DNA of 24,417 nt from the NCBI GenBank assembly GCA_963579135.1, contig CAUZFB010000036.1, forward strand, positions 1 to 24,417, given 5' to 3'. The translations under genes and the position numbers were made by a program. The notes beneath the pieces were generated by a model. That model was not told the DNA's origin. It ran no database searches and worked only from the letters and a program-made list of their open reading frames with translations. Below, in pieces: positions 1-6,675 of this stretch (positions are counted from its first letter, which is position 1; each line of letters opens with the position of its first letter). Origin of the DNA: CALGTL01 sp963579135. Its GTDB lineage: Bacteria > Chloroflexota > Dehalococcoidia > Lucifugimonadales > Australimonadaceae.

Positions 1-14
1 CGTCGGCATGCTGA

Positions 15-441
15 TTACCCCACCGGCGCGGCCTGGAAGACTACGGCCTCGCCTTTCAAAACGTCTTCTCCGCCTGGGTTGGTCACGGTGAACGACATAT
101 CCGTCATAGGCCACCGAGGGTGCACGGAAAGGGCGGTTGCCTCCGCGCGTATCGTGTCGCCGATGAACACGGTTCGAAGAAACATCCACGCCCGTTTTGT
201 GAACACCGTCCCCGCGCCCGGCATATCCATCGCCACTAGCGCATGCAGCGGTCCGGTCGCGATGCCCCCCCTGCGCCATGAGCCTACCGAAGCGCGTCTT
301 CGACGTGAACACTTCGTCGAAGTGCAGCGGATTGCGGTCACCGGTGATCTGCGCATAGCTCTGAATCATCTCCGCCGTCACCGTCAAGCCGCGGCTCGCC
401 GTCTGCCCAACGCTGATGTCCAACCTAGCTTGCTGCTCCAT
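15..441 (-). pseudogene. MaoC-like dehydratase, frameshifted
   Basis: Reading from an ATG at 441, the first 60 or so codons give a MaoC / R-specific enoyl-CoA hydratase amino terminus, with the hydratase-2 signature GDRNPLHFD (D35 and H40 would be the catalytic pair). The second half (GIATGPLHA onward to the TAA at 15) continues the same hot-dog fold but in another frame. The switch falls exactly in a run of seven C on the plus strand (265-271). With six, the frame is continuous and gives about 141 residues, a normal length for this family. The start overlaps the end of the upstream oxidoreductase gene by 17 bases, so the two were probably co-translated. Family members hydrate or dehydrate acyl-CoA thioesters; the substrate here is unknown. 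It may be a true pseudogene, a contingency tract, or a sequencing error. Confidence 0.8.
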
Positions 442-1288
442 GGAATTCGCGCAGCGCGTTGATGTGCTGGTCCAGCGAGGTGAAGCCTGCCTTCATGGTG
501 TTCACCCCCACGTAGTCCGCACCTAGGTCGTCCCACTTCTGACAATTCTCCAACGCCACGCTCATACCGTCGCTGACGGCAACTCGCGCATCGATCCCGA
601 CGTCGGACGGTTCACGACCTGCTTCAGCGACGAAGTTACGGAACTTGTCCAGCAGCGCTGCGCCTTCATCGTCGGGGCGCGCCTGGGGCAGCCAACCATC
701 GCCTAATCGGGCGATGCGTCGCAGCACGCCGTCCGTGCGACCACCGCCGAAGTAGATCGGGATGGGGCGCTGTACCGGCAGGGGTTTCAGGCCCGCCGCG
801 TCGATGTGGTGCCACTGACCATTGAAGGTTACAACTGGCTTGGTCCACAACTCTCGCAACAGCTCAACCTGCTCCTCGCTACGCTTACCACGGTTGTGAA
901 AGTCCTCATTCAACGCCTCGAACTCCACATCGTTCCAGCCGATGCCAATGCCCAGCCGTAGCCGACCGCCGCTTAGCACATCGATCTCCGCCGCCTGCTT
1001 GGCCACGAGCGCGGTCTGACGCTGCGGGAGGATGATGATCCCGGTCACCAGCTCGATGCGCTGGGTGATGCCAGCCAAGTAGCCGAACAACACAAACGGC
1101 TCATGGAAATTCGTCTCCGCCGTGTACGGCCCGGTCCAATTGGGGCGCACCGATGTGTCAGCGCCCAACACGTGGTCGTAGGCCAGTAGGTACTCGTACC
1201 CCATCTCCTCGATCGCTTGTGCGTACTCGCGAACTGCGCCGGGGTCTGAGCCTATCTCTGTTTGAGGAAAAACTGCGCCTAGTTTCAT
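425..1288 (-). CDS. Luciferase-like F420/flavin-dependent oxidoreductase
   Basis: This is a 287-residue protein of the luciferase-like monooxygenase (LLM) superfamily, of the F420-dependent Rv2161c-like type: TIM barrel, opening strand KLGAVFPQTEIG, AYDHVLG at about 36-42, the VTGIIILPQR strand at 81-90, SGGRLRLGIGIGW at 106-118, and the RGKRSEEQVELL helix. A longer frame runs upstream to 1435, but the ATG at 1288 is preferred: it begins precisely at the conserved first strand and has AAGGA about 9 bases upstream, whereas the extra 49 codons are repeat-derived and unlike the family. Its 3' end overlaps the MaoC-like gene, and a TPP enzyme lies upstream. Known relatives use reduced F420 or FMN; the substrate cannot be told from sequence. 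Confidence 0.88.
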   Translation of the reverse strand: MKLGAVFPQTEIGSDPGAVREYAQAIEEMGYEYLLAYDHVLGADTSVRPNWTGPYTAETNFHEPFVLFGYLAGITQRIELVTGIIILPQRQTALVAKQAAEIDVLSGGRLRLGIGIGWNDVEFEALNEDFHNRGKRSEEQVELLRELWTKPVVTFNGQWHHIDAAGLKPLPVQRPIPIYFGGGRTDGVLRRIARLGDGWLPQARPDDEGAALLDKFRNFVAEAGREPSDVGIDARVAVSDGMSVALENCQKWDDLGADYVGVNTMKAGFTSLDQHINALREFHGAAS

Positions 1289-1328
1289 ATTCGCGTCCTT
1301 GTGGTCGTGGGTCCTTTGTGAGTATGCG

Positions 1329-1437
1329 TCATCGTGAGCAGGAACAACGAAGAATCTCGCATCTTCGGGTTGCGTTGGCAACTGTGCGCGTTTTGGGCGG
1401 CTCCGGGGAGTGAACGGTCCTTCGACTGCGCTCATGA
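1329..1437. repeat. Degenerate interspersed repeat pair, inverted
   Basis: The 160-base gap between the TPP enzyme and the LLM gene holds two short elements facing each other: TCATCGTGAG...GAAGAATCTC (1329-1358) and, inverted, GGTCCTTCGACTGCGCTCAT (1416-1435). They resemble the TCATCCTGAGC...CGAAGGATC type of small dispersed intergenic repeats common in Chloroflexota and some other environmental bacteria. A third relative lies at 5485-5522. No transposase is associated, and no function can be assigned. Confidence 0.5.
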
Positions 1438-1452
1438 AACAGAGGGACGAGC

Positions 1453-2592
1453 TTAGCTCTGCTCCGCCATGACGTGGGGAGGGATTATGACCGCTGCGGG
1501 GGCGCGCAGTACGCGAGCAGACCGGTGCGATTCTGTTATGTACAACTGTGCGTCGTCCAGGTGCCGGAGCACGACGGTGTGGATGTTCAGCGCACGCAAC
1601 ACCGGCTCGTTGACCATCGTCGCAATGTCGTTGTGCGGCAATCGGATGCCCATCTCCTGCGAATGGCTCGACACGATGAGCATGGGCACGCGGCTGAGGA
1701 TCTCGTGGGCGATGATGAGCCCCGAGAATCCGATCCCCGTGCCCTCCATCAGGATCGCTGGCTTACGGCCCGCGTGGGAGGCAGCGCCGGCGATGGCGAT
1801 ACCTTCGTCCTCACGGTTGCAGCAAACCGTCATCATCTCCGGGTCGAACTCGGCCTCCTCGATGATCGGGTACAGCTCGCCGTCCGGCAGGTACACGATG
1901 AAATCGATATCAGCGTCCTTGATGGCCCGATAGATACGAGTGCCCGCCGTCTTGCCGAAGCGCTCCCCCTGCTGCCGTGGCTGCGACGGCGCCATCACCT
2001 GCGGCGCGACCGCGGCCGCCAGCGGGTGGTCGTGCACCCAACGATCGAACTCCATGGCGAAGTCGGTGCGGTCCGGTCGCGTAGCTTGCTTGGCGGCGTC
2101 CAGCACGCGCGATTTGTCGACGTTCGCCACCACCATGGTTGGGCCATCAGTGGACATCGCCTGCTTGATGGCGAGCTCTAGGTCCTCTGGGTTATCCGCC
2201 GTCTCCGCGTACGTGAAACCGGTCGCTAACGCCACTGCCGGCAAGTCGGTCGTTACTGTCGCAGAATCGAGATAGCCCTTGAACGACCCCAGGTACGTCT
2301 GATTGTTCATCACCAGGACGGTCAGGTTCTTGGGTGCGTAGCGACCGATGGTCGCCAGGTTCGCCATCCCCATGAGCATCGCACCATCGCCTTCGACGGC
2401 GACGACTTGCAAGTCCGGACGCATCATCGCGAAGCCCAGCGCTCCAGCCGCCGAATACGACATGCCCGTGAAATACATCGTCTGGGGTTCATGACCGACC
2501 TCCCACATGGTCGGGGTCTGGCCAGACGACACCATCGCGACCGCACCATCGCGGAGCGCCGCAAACATGCTCAGCGCCTCTCGCATCTCCAT
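1453..2592 (-). CDS. TPP-dependent decarboxylase-like protein, domains in PP-PYR order
   Basis: The protein has 379 residues. Residues 1-170 form a thiamine-diphosphate PP domain: VVAVEGDGAMLMG with the metal-binding GDG at 68-70, and NN at 96-97 closing the motif 26 residues later. It resembles the beta subunit (ComE) of sulfopyruvate decarboxylase. After a linker rich in Q, P and A (about 171-210), residues 212-379 form a PYR domain resembling the alpha subunit (ComD): YLPDGELYPII, then CNREDEG with the acidic residue expected to contact the TPP aminopyrimidine (261-263), then ILMEGTGIGFSG. Sulfopyruvate and phosphonopyruvate decarboxylases that are single chains have PYR first, so this fusion is in the opposite order. 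The start ATG at 2592 has GAGGT about 7 bases upstream; an ATG two codons in is an alternative. Likely a 2-oxoacid decarboxylase; the substrate is unknown. Confidence 0.82.
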   Translation of the reverse strand: MEMREALSMFAALRDGAVAMVSSGQTPTMWEVGHEPQTMYFTGMSYSAAGALGFAMMRPDLQVVAVEGDGAMLMGMANLATIGRYAPKNLTVLVMNNQTYLGSFKGYLDSATVTTDLPAVALATGFTYAETADNPEDLELAIKQAMSTDGPTMVVANVDKSRVLDAAKQATRPDRTDFAMEFDRWVHDHPLAAAVAPQVMAPSQPRQQGERFGKTAGTRIYRAIKDADIDFIVYLPDGELYPIIEEAEFDPEMMTVCCNREDEGIAIAGAASHAGRKPAILMEGTGIGFSGLIIAHEILSRVPMLIVSSHSQEMGIRLPHNDIATMVNEPVLRALNIHTVVLRHLDDAQLYITESHRSARVLRAPAAVIIPPHVMAEQS

Positions 2593-2669
2593 ACGGCTAC
2601 CTCACATCAGGAAGTGATAGACAGATCAACATGGACGAAGGGAACGGTAGCAGAGGCACGCGAGGCTGG

Positions 2670-2882
2670 CTAGCGGTGGGTGGGCTGGGTCCCCGCCGCC
2701 TTTTCCACCGGCTTTTCGTCGGCCCAGATGTCGAACACCGCCTGAACCCGCGCGCGCTGCTCGAGGGTCTCGCCCAGGATGCGTATCGCCTTAATGGAGC
2801 GTTCGTCCAGCTTCAACGCGGCGGCTACAGGGTGCCAGCAGCGCCGCATCAGCTCTCCCATAGGCGTCCCTGGGCTTAGCAT
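2670..2882 (-). pseudogene. Truncated Rieske oxygenase amino terminus
   Basis: This 70-codon frame begins MLSPGTPMGELMRR followed by WHPVAAALKLDER and IRILGE. That is the characteristic amino end of phthalate-4,5-dioxygenase-type Rieske ring-hydroxylating oxygenase large subunits. Similarity stops after GE, just where those enzymes continue toward the C-x-H / C-x2-H iron-sulfur ligands. None of those ligands is present; the remaining 30 residues (TLEQRARVQAVFDIWADEKP and tail) do not continue the fold. An internal deletion joining the two ends of a former roughly 350-450-residue gene would explain it. It lies 77 bases upstream of the TPP enzyme on the same strand. It could still be expressed as a small protein, but not as an oxygenase. 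Confidence 0.6.
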
Positions 2883-2937
2883 CCGTGGATTTTACATGCG
2901 AGCGTGGGTGCCATAAGACGCGCGGAGAAAGAAAAAA

Positions 2938-3015
2938 TGGTGCCCCCAAGGGGATTCGAACCCCTGATCTCCACCTTGAAAGGGTGGCGTCCTAGGCCGG
3001 CTAGACGATAGGGGC
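2938..3015 (-). tRNA. tRNA-Glu (UUC)
   Basis: The minus strand folds as a full cloverleaf: acceptor stem GCCCCTA with TGGGGGC (one G-T pair), anticodon stem CCACC / GGTGG around loop CTTTCAA (anticodon TTC), T arm AGGGG TTCGAAT CCCCT, discriminator A, and an encoded CCA end (2938-2940). It lies 27 bases downstream of argC on the same strand. A short hairpin overlaps its 5' end (3013-3033). Confidence 0.97.
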
Positions 3016-3033
3016 ACGCAGTAGGAGCGTGCC
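3013..3033 (-). other. Hairpin overlapping tRNA 5' end
   Basis: A 7-bp inverted repeat (GGCACGC, 7-base loop, GCGTGCC) spans the argC-tRNA junction, and three of its bases belong to the tRNA acceptor strand. In a read-through argC transcript it would compete with the tRNA acceptor stem. It could be a weak terminator of argC or a processing signal; there is no T-run, so a terminator role is uncertain. Confidence 0.35.
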
Positions 3034-3042
3034 AGCCGCAGA

Positions 3043-4077
3043 TTACGGGTAGACCGCAATCTGCTCAAGGCCTGTGGTCTCCGGGATTCCGAACATGAGA
3101 TTCATGTTCTGGACCGCCTGGCCAGCGGCTCCCTTTACTAAGTTATCCAGCACCGCGAAGACCATCAACCTCCCCGTGCGCTTATCGACGGTAGGGTAGA
3201 TGAGGCAGTCGTTGTTACCCCATGTCTGCTTAGTCTGCGGGGGCTTGCTGACAACCTTCACGAAAGGCTCATCTGCATAGTACTCGTGGAAGAGCTCCGT
3301 GACACGGTCTTTCGCCTGCTCCGGCGAGTCGAACGCCCCGTCAACGAAGTCCGCGTATACCGTGTCGTGAATACCGCGCGTCATGGGAATCAGGTGCGGC
3401 TGGAAAATGATCCGGGGCTCGTAGCCCGGCTTGATTCTCCGCAGCTCCTGGGTGATCTCCGGGAGATGTCGATGGCCATCGACCCCGTAGGCGAATACGT
3501 TCTCGTTGACCTCGGAGAAATGCGTGACCATACTGAGGCCACGACCTGCGCCGGAGACGCCGGACTTGGCGTCGACGATGATCTGGTCGGTGACAAGGCC
3601 GTTCTCTACGACGGGGGCCAGCGCCAGCAGCGCACCCGTCGGGTAGCAACCGGGGTTGGCAACCACTGTGGCGTTGGTGATTCCCTCCCGGTCGAGCTCG
3701 GTGAGGCCATATACGGACGTCTTCAGAAGGTCGGGGGCGGGGTGCACCTTGCCGTACCACTCCTCGTACTCCGCCGGATCGTGCAGCCGGAAGTCAGCGC
3801 TGATGTCGATGACCTTCACGCCGTCGCGCAGGAACGGCACGCAGGCCTCAGCACTCGCAACCTGCGGCAGCGCCGAGAACACCAGATCCACGCTCTTCGT
3901 GATCTCTGGCTCGATGGTCATACCCAAACGCGACAGGTGGGGCAGCACATCGGCGAGTTCGTTACCAGCCTCGCTACGGCCGGTAACGCTGACGACGTCA
4001 GCTTCGGGGTGCCGATGCAGGATGCGTGCCAGCTCGATGCCGGCGTATCCCGTTACGTTAATGATTCCGATTTTCAT
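3043..4077 (-). CDS. argC: N-acetyl-gamma-glutamyl-phosphate reductase
   Basis: ArgC reduces N-acetyl-glutamyl-5-phosphate to the 5-semialdehyde with NADPH, the third step of arginine biosynthesis, in the cytosol. The 344-residue product has the usual type-1 length. It shows the nucleotide-binding start MKIGIINVTGYAGIELARIL, the family block IDISADFRL (90-98), the active-site cysteine C144 in ANPGCYPTGA, KSGVSGAGR at 171-179, and the catalytic histidine region GVDGHRHLPEI (198-208). The third position-variable glycine of the first loop is replaced (INVTGYAG). No other arg gene is adjacent. An LLM oxidoreductase lies 60 bases upstream on the same strand and tRNA-Glu follows, so argC is probably read from the promoter near 5320 unless it has its own. 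The ribosome binding site is weak. Confidence 0.95.
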   Translation of the reverse strand: MKIGIINVTGYAGIELARILHRHPEADVVSVTGRSEAGNELADVLPHLSRLGMTIEPEITKSVDLVFSALPQVASAEACVPFLRDGVKVIDISADFRLHDPAEYEEWYGKVHPAPDLLKTSVYGLTELDREGITNATVVANPGCYPTGALLALAPVVENGLVTDQIIVDAKSGVSGAGRGLSMVTHFSEVNENVFAYGVDGHRHLPEITQELRRIKPGYEPRIIFQPHLIPMTRGIHDTVYADFVDGAFDSPEQAKDRVTELFHEYYADEPFVKVVSKPPQTKQTWGNNDCLIYPTVDKRTGRLMVFAVLDNLVKGAAGQAVQNMNLMFGIPETTGLEQIAVYP

Positions 4078-4137
4078 GGTGTCACGTACTTCTCGAGTTC
4101 TATCGCTGCCCTTCCAGACATCTAGGTCCCGATGGCT

Positions 4138-5076
4138 CTAACCCAACGGCACAAGCTTCTGGTGGAACGGTTGCACGATCAACCTGCCTTGCAACTCCAG
4201 TTGCTCGAACAGCTCGTCTGGCCCGCACGCCGGGTTGAAGACGAACTTCGAAGCCCCCGCGTCTATGTACTCTTTCATCCTGTCGATGATCTCATCGGGA
4301 GTACCGATCAGGTTGATCTGCTCAGGCGTCACGTCTGAGCGGCGCTGGAGCAGGTACTTCTCTTTGATGTAGTCAGGGACCTTGCCGTTCTCCACCACGT
4401 ACGTGCTCACCTGCAAACCGAAGTGATCGTCGGGGATCGCTCGGCCCGCCTCGGTTGCGTACTCGTTGATGCGATTAATGCCTGCGCGTATCTCATCTGG
4501 CAACATCTGAGTCGGCAGCCAGCCGGTGCCCAGGTACCCGGTGCGCCGCAAGCCGGCCTCCGCCCGGCTCCCGATCCACATCGGCAGGTCTGGGTTGCTG
4601 GGCTTAGGTTCGATGGACGCGTCGGTGAGCTTGATGAAGTCACTCTCGTAGGTGACTTTGTCCTCTCCCCACAGCCGCTGCATGAGCACGATCGCCTCAT
4701 CGAGCCGCTTGCCGCGGTCGCGCTTCCGCACGCCCATGGCCTCATACTCCAGCGGGGACTCCTGTCCAACGCCGACGCCGACCACCAGCCGACCGGGCGC
4801 CATCATGTCGATGGTCGCCAGCGCACGTGCGGTCGTCACAGGACTGCGGACGGACATGATCAACACGCTCGTCCCGAACTTCAGCTTCTCTGTACGGCCG
4901 ACTGTAATCGCCATACCCACGAGAGGATCCATCCGCCATGCGGATCCGACGATGCGGTCGGAGAACCACACCGAGTCCCAGTCGAGTTCTTCAAGCGTGT
5001 CGATGTACCGCAGGAAGGTCTCACGACCATCCCGCGCCGCCACGGACGAACCAGATACGCCTATCTTTACTGACAT
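4138..5076 (-). CDS. Luciferase-like F420/flavin-dependent oxidoreductase
   Basis: A second LLM-superfamily protein, 312 residues, only distantly like the first. It shows an opening strand KIGVSGSS, VWFSDRIVGSAWRMDPLVGM (36-55), LKFGTSVLIMSVRSP (65-79), PGRLVVGVGVG (94-104) and RDRGKRLDEAIVLMQRLW. The carboxy-terminal part INLIGTPDEIIDRM plus GASKFVFNP is typical of F420-dependent members. ATG at 5076 has GAGAG about 5 bases upstream. The gene begins 50 bases after the terminator of a structured RNA (5139-5313) and precedes argC by 60 bases, so the RNA may control both. The substrate is unknown; relatives oxidise or reduce small organic compounds with F420 or FMN. Confidence 0.88.
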   Translation of the reverse strand: MSVKIGVSGSSVAARDGRETFLRYIDTLEELDWDSVWFSDRIVGSAWRMDPLVGMAITVGRTEKLKFGTSVLIMSVRSPVTTARALATIDMMAPGRLVVGVGVGQESPLEYEAMGVRKRDRGKRLDEAIVLMQRLWGEDKVTYESDFIKLTDASIEPKPSNPDLPMWIGSRAEAGLRRTGYLGTGWLPTQMLPDEIRAGINRINEYATEAGRAIPDDHFGLQVSTYVVENGKVPDYIKEKYLLQRRSDVTPEQINLIGTPDEIIDRMKEYIDAGASKFVFNPACGPDELFEQLELQGRLIVQPFHQKLVPLG

Positions 5077-5124
5077 AGTCTCTCGATTTTACGCTGCGGC
5101 CTCTCAGATCAGAAGGGCATGGCC

Positions 5125-5166
5125 CTTTTAACAACAAAGTGCCTCGTCCGCATGCGGACGAGGCAC
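5125..5166 (-). terminator. Palindromic terminator upstream of LLM gene
   Basis: A 28-base perfect inverted repeat (5139-5166; GTGCCTCGTCCG and its complement around a central GCAT) is followed on the minus strand by TTTGTTGTTAAAA. The T-rich tail lies only on that side, so it would stop minus-strand transcripts coming from about 5313 before the gene starting at 5076. Confidence 0.6.
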
Positions 5167-5313
5167 CCTTCCCTTGCCCCGATTACTCGGGGTGCACTCG
5201 CTGCGCCCACCGCGTGACCCTCGCAGGTCTCGCGTATCGCGAGCAGTCCCACTCGACCTAGCGGGGACTCCTAACGACGGGCAGCGGGTGACGCAACAGT
5301 GCTAGGTAATGAA
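5130..5313 (-). ncRNA. Structured leader RNA, riboswitch or attenuator candidate
   Basis: On the minus strand this stretch has no gene but folds strongly. A closing helix pairs 5298-5302 and 5279-5286 with 5194-5202 and 5205-5208 (a 2-base bulge at 5203-5204, an 11-base asymmetric bulge on the 5' side). Inside are two hairpins: 5264-5269 with 5245-5250, and 5238-5243 with 5229-5234 (3-base loop). Next comes a 6-bp hairpin with a GUAA tetraloop (5177-5192), then a 28-base perfect palindrome (5139-5166) followed by a T-rich tail. The 3' strand of the closing helix (CGAGTGCAC, 5192-5200) can alternatively pair with the first arm of the terminator (GTGCCTCG) with one bulged U, a typical switch layout. 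I see no TPP, FMN, SAM, cobalamin, lysine, T-box or SRP signature. A free-standing small RNA is the alternative. Confidence 0.55.
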
Positions 5314-5319
5314 CTTATC

Positions 5320-5325
5320 ACTATA
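5320..5325 (-). promoter_or_regulatory. Candidate -10 box for structured RNA
   Basis: TATAGT on the minus strand, placing transcription start near 5313, just ahead of the structured RNA. Only a poor -35 match lies at the right distance (around 5343-5348), so this call is tentative. Confidence 0.35.
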
Positions 5326-5659
5326 TGATCACCCCCTTTCTACGGCATATGGCCGCATAACCATCTTAAGCACACCGATCCGCCGCTGCCAAGTCCCCCA
5401 ACACGCAATTTCGGGAATCTTGGTATGAACCGGGAGATACACCGCCCGACTGAAGGGTGTGCTGGAAGAGGTCCCGGGGGGAGAGGTCCTTTGATTTCGT
5501 TCGGCCCGGACTCAGGATGACCCTAGTTGGTGGTGGTGCGCGTGGCGGGGCGTGGCGACACCCCATGCCTGGCGAGAAAGTGGGCAGGGAACGCTCGAAA
5601 CGCTGGCTAACTCGGCGTATGCTCGCGCCACCATCGCTCGACAGAAAAGGCGAACTTAC
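5326..5659. other. Intergenic stretch between divergent genes
   Basis: These 334 bases hold no gene with support. Contents: an AT-richer patch next to the minus-strand promoter, a degenerate dispersed repeat (5485-5522), a GT-rich patch at 5525-5560, and the SDR ribosome binding site (AAAAGG, 5645-5650). A TATGCT at 5618-5623 could be a -10 for the SDR gene, but no convincing -35 accompanies it. Confidence 0.5.
5485..5522. repeat. Degenerate interspersed repeat, third copy
   Basis: GGTCCTTTGATTTCG...CTCAGGATGACC matches the element at 1416-1437 at most positions (GGTCCTT-GA-T-CG, CTCA-GA). Read on the minus strand it has the TCATCCTGAG...AAAGGACC form of small dispersed intergenic repeats. 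Confidence 0.45.
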
Positions 5660-6400
5660 ATGCAACTCGAAAACAAGCACACCATCGTCACCGGCGCAGG
5701 CCGCAACATCGGCGCGGGCATCGCGGTACGCTTCGCCAGCGAGGGTGCGAAGGTCGCGGTCGTCGACATTCTCGAAGAGCGGACGGTCGCTGTCGCCAAT
5801 GAGATCAACAGCATCATGCCTGGGGCCGCCCTCCCCATCCGGTGCGACGTTACCAACGGCGATGATGTTCAAGCCATGGTCGCGAAGGTAGTCGCCGAGT
5901 GGGGCCACGTCGACACTCTCGTCAACAACGTCGGCGTCGTCGACCGTAGGGACATCCTCCACACGCCGGAGAGCGAGTGGAATCGAGTCATCGCAATCTC
6001 GTTGACCAGCGTGTTCCTCGTCAGTAAGTACGTCGCGCAGAGCATGGTCGACCATGGCCAAGGGGGTCGGCTCATCAACATATCGTCCACATCGGGACAC
6101 CAGGGACAGCCGAACGCAACCGCGTACCCGGCCGCGAAGGCGGGTGCGCTACACCTTGCGCGATCGCTGGCCATCCAGCTCGCGCCGCACAACATCAGGG
6201 TGAATTCGATCACGCCGAATCGGGTACTGACGGAAGCCGAGCCAGGCGCGCCCAGCCGGCCGACAAGCGTCGCCAATCTCATCGGCAGGCAAATCACCCC
6301 GGAGGACATCGCGGGGGCATGCGTTTACTTGGCAGGACCAGATGGTGAGTCGTTAACAGGTGCGGACATCTTCGTCGACGGTGGAGTCCTGGCTGGCTAG
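5660..6400 (+). CDS. SDR family oxidoreductase
   Basis: A classical short-chain dehydrogenase/reductase of 246 residues, acting on an alcohol/ketone pair with NAD(P). It shows the cofactor loop TGAGRNIGAGIA (11-22), D63 in RCDVTN, LVNNVG at 87-92, catalytic S143 in INISSTSG, Y156 and K160 in YPAAK, and the end FVDGGVLAG. The helix-4 asparagine of the catalytic tetrad appears to be serine (AISLTSVF, S114). A frame extends upstream to 5552, but the ATG at 5660 begins at the family start and has AAAAGG 9 bases upstream. An aspartate after VAVVD (36) suggests NAD(H) preference. It is the only plus-strand gene between 1 and 10,900 and is convergent with the amidohydrolase. The substrate is unknown. 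Confidence 0.9.
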   Translation: MQLENKHTIVTGAGRNIGAGIAVRFASEGAKVAVVDILEERTVAVANEINSIMPGAALPIRCDVTNGDDVQAMVAKVVAEWGHVDTLVNNVGVVDRRDILHTPESEWNRVIAISLTSVFLVSKYVAQSMVDHGQGGRLINISSTSGHQGQPNATAYPAAKAGALHLARSLAIQLAPHNIRVNSITPNRVLTEAEPGAPSRPTSVANLIGRQITPEDIAGACVYLAGPDGESLTGADIFVDGGVLAG

Positions 6401-6675
6401 AGCGCATTCACCGCGAGTTCACGCCCGCAGGCGATGACGCCATGCCGTGTTCCCGGCGAGGCTCTACGTTTGCCTACCAAAACATCGTGGGTCCGCGTCC
6501 AGAGGAGGATCGGTCACGGCGAAACGTACGGCCGTCATCATCATCGTCGCATTGCGGGCCGCCAAGGTCCTGCAGAAGGGCTACCCCATCGAGGGTATGA
6601 CCGCGTACAAGAACCACATGAGCGATTACTGGTACTCCTCGCCGGGCCGCGACTGATGATAGGGCAGTGGGCCGC
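6401..6675. other. Convergent intergenic region, possible gene remnant
   Basis: Between the ends of the SDR gene and the amidohydrolase lies 275 bases. A plus-strand frame ending at 6656 reads TAKRTAVIIIVALRAAKVLQ then KGYPIEGMTAYKNHMSDYW, which is more protein-like than its surroundings. A perfect AGAGGAGG sits at 6501-6508, but the codon at the expected start (6513) is GTC, not a start codon. This may be a remnant or a gene killed at its start. I do not recognise the family. No terminator hairpin was seen. Confidence 0.3.

Noticed and set aside
425..1435. Long start for the first LLM gene
   Set aside because: The extra 49 codons come from repeat sequence; the ATG at 1288 has a ribosome site and fits the family start.
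1474..2181. 235-codon plus-strand open frame
   Set aside because: Antisense shadow of the TPP enzyme.
3286..4125. 279-codon plus-strand open frame
   Set aside because: Antisense shadow of argC; the composition follows complementary codons and no domain is visible.
5139..5166. 28-base palindrome as CRISPR repeat or operator
   Set aside because: Single copy with a T-rich tail on one side and a structured RNA upstream; terminator fits better.
5139..5325. T-box, SRP, 5S rRNA or common metabolite riboswitch
   Set aside because: The T-box TGG-ACCGCG core, SRP GGAAGCA loop and conserved boxes of TPP, FMN, SAM, cobalamin and lysine switches are not seen.
5366..6100. 244-codon minus-strand open frame
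   Set aside because: Antisense shadow of the SDR gene, rich in D, V and R with no fold; the plus-strand frame shows the full SDR motif set.
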